Assembly (NCBI RefSeq): GCF_022458985.1
Contig: NC_061771.1
Span: 22,393,501-22,457,500 of the forward strand
Source of the DNA: Mugil cephalus
Taxonomy: Eukaryota > Chordata > Actinopteri > Mugiliformes > Mugilidae
Direction: 5' to 3'
Length of the DNA: 64,000 nucleotides
The notes below the pieces were generated by a model. It saw only the letters and a program-made list of their open reading frames with translations, did no database searches and was not told the DNA's origin. The position numbers and the translations under genes were made by a program. Positions 47,601 to 64,000 of this stretch are shown here, one piece after another; position 1 is the stretch's first letter; every line of letters starts with the position of its first letter.

Positions 47601-48928
47601 GGGTCCTGATACTGCACGAGTAAGGTTTCTACCGGCAGCTGAATCTTAGGTCGGCTTTTTATCCTCTTGTTCAGGTGGACCAGCAGCTCCATCACCTAGC
47701 AGAGAGGAGGGAGGGGGGGGCACAGTGTGATGATGTAGCAGATGCTTAAATAAAGACACTGGCGTGAAAAGAAAGCTAATGACACAGACGTATCCTGGCA
47801 TGAATATTTGCACTAGGAGGAGTCTATATCAATGCTACACAAACACATAAGGTTATAAACAGGTTGATTGCGTGAAACACTTTATGTGTCGCATCCGTAT
47901 GAAATGTGATACATCAATAAAGTTTGATTTCTATTTGAGGTGCACGCTACTGCTACTTATTCACATTTCTGCGGAGGTTTAGAATTACAGCATGGGCTCT
48001 TTTATTATCTCTTTGAGCTCAGAGACAGGCAACACCCCTCTTACTTTCTTTCGCACACCCTCCTGAACGCTGGAGAGCTTGAGGAGGACGGGGGGCAGGA
48101 ACTTGGAGATGATATCTTGAAGCTGATCATCCGTCTCTGCGTGGCCCAGGCGAAGGAACACGCGTTCCAGTTGATCTGTCAAAAACACATTTTTAAAAAA
48201 AAAAAAAAAATCAGTTCTCATTTCATTGTCACACCAACCACAAGGAAGGGCCTCAAATATAACAACATATCTGGCACAGTTCATTTTTGCAACATCTTTA
48301 TGTTCAGCCCACTGGGTGAATGCAACTACATGCAAAAAAAAAAAATAAAAATAAAAAAATGATATATAAAACACGAGGCTAAAACAGTCTCTTCCAGCTT
48401 GGCTGATATCCTCGTCCTGTCAGCTGCTGTGTTGGTGCAAACCATCACCCAGCCCTGCCTTCTTCTTCCTCCTGGCATGGCACACCAGCCAGCTAGCTTC
48501 AACAACACTATCCACGCATTTTTATCCTTTATCTGGAGCGCCACCGGCTTTTCACCACCGCTGACACCCCGTGCAGCTCGCCCCAAACGCCCAAAAACAT
48601 CCAAGCTGTGAACCTGCGCCTCAAAAGTTTGACAATTGGTATATATTAATAGCCTGCGTGGTAGTTTCATTTTGACCATGACTGGGCAAACGGCCTCCTG
48701 ACGTTAGCATTCTCAGCTAGGAATATAGCTGAGCTGCTAGCTGTCGCTCTTGCCACTGCTTTTAACCAAATTACGCTTCACGGTTGCTTCAAAAAATTAT
48801 CCCAGTCACTAGAGTGGACGTGGTCCGTCAATGAGCGTGTTTCTGACGACCGCACATGCGACATTTTAGAAGATATTAATCGTCAATTACGCAGAAAGAA
48901 ACTTACTGAGTTCGTCCTGGGCAGCCAT
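30187..48928 (-). CDS. ecpas: ECPAS (ECM29/KIAA0368), proteasome adaptor and scaffold (complete)
   Basis: ECM29 is a long HEAT-repeat protein that binds the 26S proteasome, bridging 20S and 19S particles, and links it to endosomes and motors. Forty-nine coding exons on the minus strand join to about 1840 codons, close to the human length. The start [20 protein letters not shown] at 48928 and interior stretches such as [23 protein letters not shown]-free HEAT units, [13 protein letters not shown] and [16 protein letters not shown] are nearly identical to the human protein. The end is HIQSQP then TGA (30189-30187). No frameshift was found. The start was chosen from the human-like amino-terminus and GCAAACATGGCT context. 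Exon lists are given in the next three entries. Confidence 0.97.
30611..31062. mobile_element. inverted-repeat element family, copy C (ECPAS last intron)
   Basis: It is 452 bp between CACCGATCAGGCATAACATT (30611) and TATGGCTGATCGTTG (31062), preceded by TA. The interior matches copy A in opposite orientation over more than 200 bp (for example GGGGCGGGGCCTCCAGATTG). Its right end is about 100 bp from an ECPAS exon. Confidence 0.85.
31880..31980 (+). repeat. LINE-type 3' tail in an ECPAS intron
   Basis: The text CTCCTCATTGTGGGACAAAT followed by GAAGGTTTTTTCTAATTGTA is typical of teleost L2/Rex-type LINE 3' ends that stop in short A/T-rich repeats. Only the tail is present. Family assignment is tentative. 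Confidence 0.4.
34946..35225. repeat. TATCGTGATAC-rich repeat in an ECPAS intron
   Basis: The stretch has repeated ATATCGCGATAC / GTATCGTGATAC words and ends near CCAATACGCACCCCTACT, the style of terminal sequence seen in teleost hAT-like elements. No coding sequence; limits are approximate. Confidence 0.4.
36078..36608. repeat. non-autonomous element with GTTTACATGCAC termini, copy 2 (ECPAS intron)
   Basis: The perfect terminal inverted repeat GTTTACATGCAC (36078) and GTGCATGTAAAC (36597-36608) encloses about 530 bp similar to 4520-5098. An AAG-repeat (about 36238-36270) has expanded inside it. It lies between the ECPAS exons at 35913-35960 and 36643-36748, and its right end is about 35 bp from the latter exon. 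Confidence 0.78.
39060..39195 (-). mobile_element. L1-like LINE ORF2 tail fragment (ECPAS intron)
   Basis: On the minus strand, codons at about 39190-39126 read [19 protein letters not shown] then a stop. This is the Cys-His-like carboxy-terminal motif (HMLWxCPKL) of L1/Tx1-type ORF2 proteins. Stops and its short length show that it is a decayed fragment; related sequence probably extends left to about 38750. Confidence 0.6.
39235..39690. repeat. CAGCCC-ended interspersed repeat, copy 1 (ECPAS intron)
   Basis: It ends in CACCCCCCAGCCCTATG (complement CATAGGGCTGGGGGGTG). The internal block 39290-39480 is related to 45630-45850, with shared words such as AGACACTGT, GCTTCTAAAC and GTGCTGTGT. 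It is probably a non-autonomous hAT-like element; class uncertain. Confidence 0.5.
41569..41604. repeat. (TA)n microsatellite
   Basis: An uninterrupted TA dinucleotide run of about 18 units lies in an ECPAS intron, about 75 bp from the neighbouring exon. Confidence 0.9.
42480..43330 (+). mobile_element. L2/CR1-group LINE reverse transcriptase fragment (ECPAS intron)
   Basis: Readable on the plus strand, with frameshifts and stops: [44 protein letters not shown], and further on [18 protein letters not shown] and [18 protein letters not shown]. These are reverse-transcriptase palm motifs and the usual carboxy tail of CR1/L2-group LINEs. The YxDD catalytic part is missing or decayed, so the copy is dead. 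Confidence 0.8.
43636..48928 (-). other. ecpas: ECPAS exons 1-15 (amino-terminal third)
   Basis: Coding exons, high to low: 48928-48907, 48175-48045, 47695-47579, 47002-46884, 46699-46550, 46460-46286, 46148-46009, 45463-45385, 45283-45164, 45082-44997, 44885-44810, 44716-44667, 44570-44504, 43984-43862, 43739-43636. They encode the conserved ECM29 amino-terminal domain, including [39 protein letters not shown] and [18 protein letters not shown]. The donor at 44996/44995 was set by codon phase. Confidence 0.92.
45565..45870. repeat. GGGGCTGGGTGGTTTACC interspersed repeat, copy 2 (ECPAS intron)
   Basis: It opens GGGGCTGGGTGGTTTACCGG and shares its interior with 39290-39480. The far end is CATAGCCCTTTAAA. 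No coding sequence was seen. It sits between ECPAS exons 7 and 8. Confidence 0.5.
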
Positions 48929-50244
48929 GTTTGCAGAGAGTCATCAGCGACCCCCGCAGGTTGCTGAGTGTTACTGCGCCCTCCTGAATGGAGCCTCCAG
49001 CGTCATCATCCAATCAATGAGGCGGCAGGCACCGATCAGCCACAACATTATGACCACGGACAAGGGAAATGAACGACATTGATTTTATTTTTTGGGACAA
49101 TACAAGGTTCTGCTGGGGAGCTTTTGGACCTGGCATTCACGTGGATGTTACTTAGACGTGTACCACCCCCCACCTACACAGACCGGGCAGGCAACCCACT
49201 CATGTCCATTCTCTGATGCGTCACAACTGTTTTGAAGGCACAAGGGAGACCTTCACAATATTGGGAAAAGGGTCATAATGATATGCCTGATCAGTGTAAA
49301 TCACAAAATTACATTTTATTCTCATAAATTGTGAATTACAAGATGTATAAAATGACCACTAAATACTGTATATCTGTTAACTCTTGGACATCAGTGCTCT
49401 TGTATCCTAGTGTATTTTCAGTGCATGCATTAGATTATATTATGCACTCGGTTATAATATATGATCATATTGTTTTAATTTCCATTTATCCGTTTATTTT
49501 GCACCTCTACACATGTTATACGTGTCTGGGCTGGGTTTCTTTCTGTCTTCATAAATGTGCTGCGTTCAGGCTATATCCCCTCTTATCTTCACACAGTGCG
49601 TGTCATGCTGCCTCTCTCTGTAACAGGCCTTTTTCACAGCACGCATCTTGACTTGTCACCAAAGAGAAAGCACAGGTGTTAAAGTTAAGGCTGCACACTC
49701 ATGGCAGCTCCTGTAGTTGAGCATGCTAGTTTACGACGAGGATGTCAAAAACACATGCTCTGCACTAACGTGAGGAACGCCAGTGGGACTTATTCTTAAA
49801 TCATTGCTACACATGCTCAAACCCTTGCAACGTTCATAAGGTTTTATGGCTTTATAATGGATACTGTATATGTTTAACTCTGTGTCATCATAGTCATAGC
49901 ATAGCTTAAATGAAGCAAAAGAAGCAACTGGACTTCTGGTTTGAGGGAGTTGTTGTGTTGGGAAATTTGCGTCTTATAACCTGCAGCACTATAGTGCATT
50001 CCAAGTGTGTTTTTATGTACTGTTTTATGGCATTGATGTAAAGCACTCTGAGTACCTTTCAGCTATTGTAAAAGGCCATGCAAATTTGATTGATTGATTG
50101 ATTGATTGAAAAAATGTCAGACATCACAGCAAAACATCAAGTCAATGTTTTAGTTCAAAACACATTTAATAGAAGAAATAATATTATATGTTCAGCGCAA
50201 GATGGAAGGTCTTTGCTCATTTAAGAAGCAAAGCATGAACTCAA
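46477..50244. repeat. short segment shared by an ECPAS intron and upstream intergenic DNA
   Basis: Two places hold related ~75-90 bp segments: 46477-46549 (to the edge of ECPAS exon 5) and 50152-50244. The best part, GATGGAAG(a/g)TCTTTG, then CATTTAAGA(g/a)GCAAAG and CATGAACTCA, is over 90% identical. The second place carries no exon. The interval between the two is not part of the repeat. Confidence 0.65.
49030..49296. mobile_element. inverted-repeat element family, copy D (ECPAS promoter region)
   Basis: It is 267 bp with ends CACCGATCAGCCACAACATT and TATGCCTGATCAGTG. It starts 102 bp from the ECPAS start codon, so it lies in or next to the ECPAS promoter and 5'UTR. It keeps family words (GATGTTACTTAGAC, CCCATTCTCTGATG-like). 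Confidence 0.82.
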
Positions 50245-50950
50245 GTGTCAACTAAACAAGTGGTTGTGGCTGGTGCTGCAGTTGCACTTTCAAAACAAAA
50301 TCTCTGTCTGTTTTTGGACATCTTTCAAGACTGGATAACCTCTCAAAATGTTCCAAATTTAACATATGAAAACGTAAAGTTTGGTTTGCAAATGAAGGAC
50401 AAAAAAAGGAGAAGAATTTAATTATTTTAACAGAATACTTTTATACATAAATCAAAGTCAAAGTCAGCTTTATTGTCACTTTCTTCAGAAAAACGTTTCT
50501 TACTGTCCCACAGTGACGAGGCAACTTGCACAGACAAAGCGCATAGACATAAACAGACATTATCTTAACACTAAAGTAAACAATAACTAAAGTGCACAGC
50601 AGATTTAGACATTTACTAGTATTTAAAAAGCATTAAAATAAAATAATAAAATAAGAGTTCACATGTGTATATGAAGACGTGGCAGTTTTTCGTGTGAGGT
50701 AGTTTGTAAAAAGATGATAAAATCAGTTGTTTTAGTGCAAAAATAAATGCCGATTTCTAAAAACCACCTCCATATTTCATGCATGTCTAAATGAGATAAT
50801 ATTATTAAATTATACGACTGACACGCTGCTCATTTATTTATTTCTTAGATCACTCTGTCTTAAGTTGCCCCTTTGAAGTATATAATAAAAAATGTTCAAT
50901 TAAAAAAAAAAATAATAGTAATAATTAAAAAAATAAAAAAATAAATAAAA
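49297..50950. other. intergenic stretch between ECPAS and KDM4C
   Basis: No gene was recognised. It holds a short ATTG-repeat tail (50088-50107) typical of a retroelement 3' end, the ECPAS-intron-like segment at 50152-50244, a CAAAGTCAGCTTTATTGTCA retroelement-tail-like sequence near 50456-50480, and AT-rich DNA. Confidence 0.5.
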
Positions 50951-50959
50951 AATCAGTGT

Positions 50960-51171
50960 CTGTTTTCCGGTTGGTGGACTCCCGCAGATCTCACAGTGCC
51001 TGGATGAGTCCTGGGTGCCGGGGCCGAGCCTGTGGAGGCGGTCTGACCGGGGCGCACAGTCTCTTCAGGGCTCCAAGCAGCAGCAGCAGCAGCAGCAGCT
51101 GTCATGTGAATCAGCTGGACGAACAAGGAAGGAGGAAAAACAACAACACGACTCCGTCTTTCTGAAGCAAG
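50960..51171 (+). promoter_or_regulatory. KDM4C candidate 5'UTR exon and promoter, with (CAG)n
   Basis: The GC-rich patch ends in donor GAAGCAAG|GTAAAAGAG at 51171. A (CAG)n run of about eight units lies at 51077-51101. It is the nearest donor-bearing GC-rich segment upstream of the acceptor at 53506, so I infer that it is the non-coding first exon. Its 5' limit is not seen. Confidence 0.5.
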
Positions 51172-53506
51172 GTAAAAGAGAAATAATAACTAAGTAAATT
51201 AACAATCACGGGTACCTTGCGACGCGTGCTGTACGGGAGATAAATGTGCATGCCTGCTCGGTTTGTGTAGGTTTTATTATCAGAAAGCAGGGGCGCATTT
51301 CGTGATTCCTGTGCCACAGTTAGCCATTAGCCATTAGCGCTGCCAGCTACATAAGTTGCCACCGTCTAATACCAGAGTCCCCGTCTGTCTACCTGTGTGG
51401 AGGCTCGTTGTTCGCTTGTCTTACACCACCCGTGCAAGATACTGTTAAATAACAACATTAAATAAACGCCAGAGCAAATAGTTTTGCACTAATACGAGCC
51501 GCAAAGGATGCCGCTTTACGGGCCTGTGTGCAACCACCTTGCGAGGGGCATTTAAATCCCACGGAGAAGTTAGCTAACGCGATAGCTCGCCTAGCTTAAT
51601 AGTTGCAGTTGCCTTCTCCTGCCTTTCTTCACACTTTCCCCCCCGTAATTGCTACCAAGTCTGCGGCCGTGGAAACGTGTAAAATAAAAGCCGGAGAGTA
51701 CCTAAACGAGCCTTTCACCTAAATACGAGTTAAGATGAGCTAGCGAGTTCCGCTATTTGTTCAGCCATTACTTGGCATTATAATAAAACGTAGGCTAGTT
51801 GGCTAGTTAGCCGGGGTTTGGCAGACAACAAAGATCTGCACAGTCTCATGTTGCATTAAAACCCACGCGACAATCCTCTCGAGATTTAATCGCATGGGAG
51901 CTAAATAAATGTCCTTTAATAAATAATCGCGTGGATATATGAAGGAATTTCCATTTTCTGAAATTAGTTTTTTTTAATATGTGGACAAAGACTAAACTGT
52001 AAAACACATGGTGTTTAACCCATGCACCTGCTATTTCTAAAAATAAATAAATAAATAAATAGTTTCTCCCTGTAATTATCTGTTACATAATCGGGGTCGC
52101 ATTGCACAGTGTTGTCTGATGCAGTGAAGTCAGGGTGTAAAAAAAAAAAAATATACAAGGTCAACAATCATAGCAGCTTCACCCGGAGCGGTGAGATCCT
52201 TTGTTTGATTGCACACAGTAAAGTCAGAGTTGGGAGTGGGATGGGTGGATGGGACAAATTTGAGAATAGGGGTTGTTGGCATCAGCGGGGATCAAAGGAT
52301 CAAATCGACATGTCGGATCTCTGCCTCCATCTAGTGGAGAATTAATAGACGGCACATAAACCAACTAGTTTATTTCCTGTAACAAGTGCATGGATTAACT
52401 AAACAAAACAGTACCCTTACAAATTAAAAAAAAAAAAACATTGTAATATTCTGTTCTGAATATTTACTTTCTTTTTAATTATTCAGGCATTTTCTTAGTA
52501 TTATAAATGTATATAATATGTTACAGATAGTGTTTTTAATCATTATTACAGGATGTTCCATGAATCTGGATCCATGGGAAAAAAATAATAAAATGACATA
52601 ATGCGTCCAAAGTTTAATTCATAATATGCGTCCACCCGTGTGTCATACACGTAATTGAAGATGCAGTCTACACAGGGTTACCTGCAAGATAACCCCATAA
52701 ATCCATGGGTAGATTATGCGTGGGTAGATTATAAAATTTTCCAGGTTGTGATTAATAAAGTATCCAGCTATCTATCCCTGCAAAAAGTAAAAAAAAAAAA
52801 AAAAGAAAAACAGTGACTTGCATTTAAACGTTGCATTAATCTAAAATGAGTAGAAACCGTTTTTTTTTTGTGTGAAGGGTTTGATTTGAATTCCCCCTTC
52901 AGTATAGATTAGTAACATTTTACTAAACAATTAAATAAAATCAATAGATGGAAGAACATATAATATGTCTGTAGGTGATTGGAAACAGATGAAAAATCCC
53001 AATAATCCTCAACTAAATACTGTTCATCCTGCTTTCATTCATCTGCTTCCTTCTACGCTCTCCTGCCAAAGGTACACTAGTTTAAACAAGTGCATTCTTA
53101 TGTAACAATGCTGCACTAAATCCCCCGTCATGGTTGTTGTATTGGTCAGTTTATATTGGAAAAGTATCAGGAAGGTGGTGGTTGGACTGTGTGATCATTT
53201 CAAAGGATTTCAGTACAGTCAAACTGTGTTGAATTAACCACAGAGATGTTTCTGTTATTTAGCCTAGTCCACTGAATAAAATGGGGCTGTCAAAAATAAC
53301 AATAGAATTCAATCACACTAACAAACCACATCCTATGCAGGTGACTCATGAGTTTTCTCAGTTTTACTAAACAAATACTGAATGACAGAACCTTCATGAT
53401 AAGATTTAGTCCCTCGTGTACCTAATAAACTGGCAACTCTACAGATATGCAGTTTAATCATAATGTACAGTTCGATGTAGTAGCATATATTTGTCTGTTT
53501 TCCCAG
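51172..53506. other. KDM4C first intron (presumed)
   Basis: No coding exon was seen. The left part (to about 51800) is CpG-richer, with gene-start character. The rest is AT-rich with poly-A runs and no recognisable transposon. Confidence 0.45.
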
Positions 53507-53529
53507 GCTATAGCTGGAGAGGTGGCAGG

Positions 53530-64000
<10,471 letters not shown>

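Overview
This window is vertebrate nuclear DNA, almost certainly a teleost fish and probably a percomorph. It holds intron-rich genes with GT/AG splice sites, short AT-rich introns, many CA/GT microsatellites, and scattered teleost-type repeats (a Tc1 element, small inverted-repeat elements, L2-like and L1-like LINE fragments). Five protein-coding genes were read by joining exons in frame on both strands. No bacterial, phage, CRISPR or rRNA/tRNA features were found.

Layout. (1) Minus strand, left edge to about 13.0 kb: CLOCK, the circadian bHLH-PAS activator. Seventeen coding exons (531-9372) give the first 651 codons, and the C-terminus lies off the left edge. One well-supported and two candidate 5'UTR exons lie upstream. 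(2) 13.0-18.5 kb: intergenic DNA with a near-identical ~1.06 kb tandem duplication and a repeat-built element. (3) Plus strand, 18513-19760: EXOC1L, three exons, 189 aa. (4) Plus strand, 21148-28740: SMC2, the condensin ATPase, 25 exons, 1199 aa, complete. (5) Minus strand, 30187-48928: ECPAS (ECM29, KIAA0368), the proteasome adaptor/scaffold, 49 coding exons, about 1840 aa, complete. (6) 49.0-53.5 kb: intergenic DNA and the kdm4c 5' exon. (7) Plus strand, 53530 to the right edge: a KDM4-family JmjN/JmjC histone lysine demethylase, most like KDM4C. Ten coding exons (813 codons) are present and the PHD/Tudor half lies off the right edge.

The genes do not form a pathway. CLOCK and EXOC1L are also close together on human chromosome 4q12, while SMC2, ECPAS and KDM4C are chromosome 9 genes in human, so the window joins two ancestral linkage groups. 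ECPAS and KDM4C are divergent, about 2 kb between candidate 5' ends.

The most notable observations are a 29-glutamine tract in CLOCK directly before the exon that matches the mouse Clock-delta19 exon; a family of five gene-proximal elements sharing one terminal inverted repeat, one of them about 100 bp upstream of the ECPAS start codon; the 1.06 kb tandem duplication with a poly-C junction, which may be an assembly artefact; and three SUMO-consensus motifs in one very long KDM4C exon. I saw no convincing new biological system. Exon limits were read by eye; those checked by codon phase are reliable to within a base or two.
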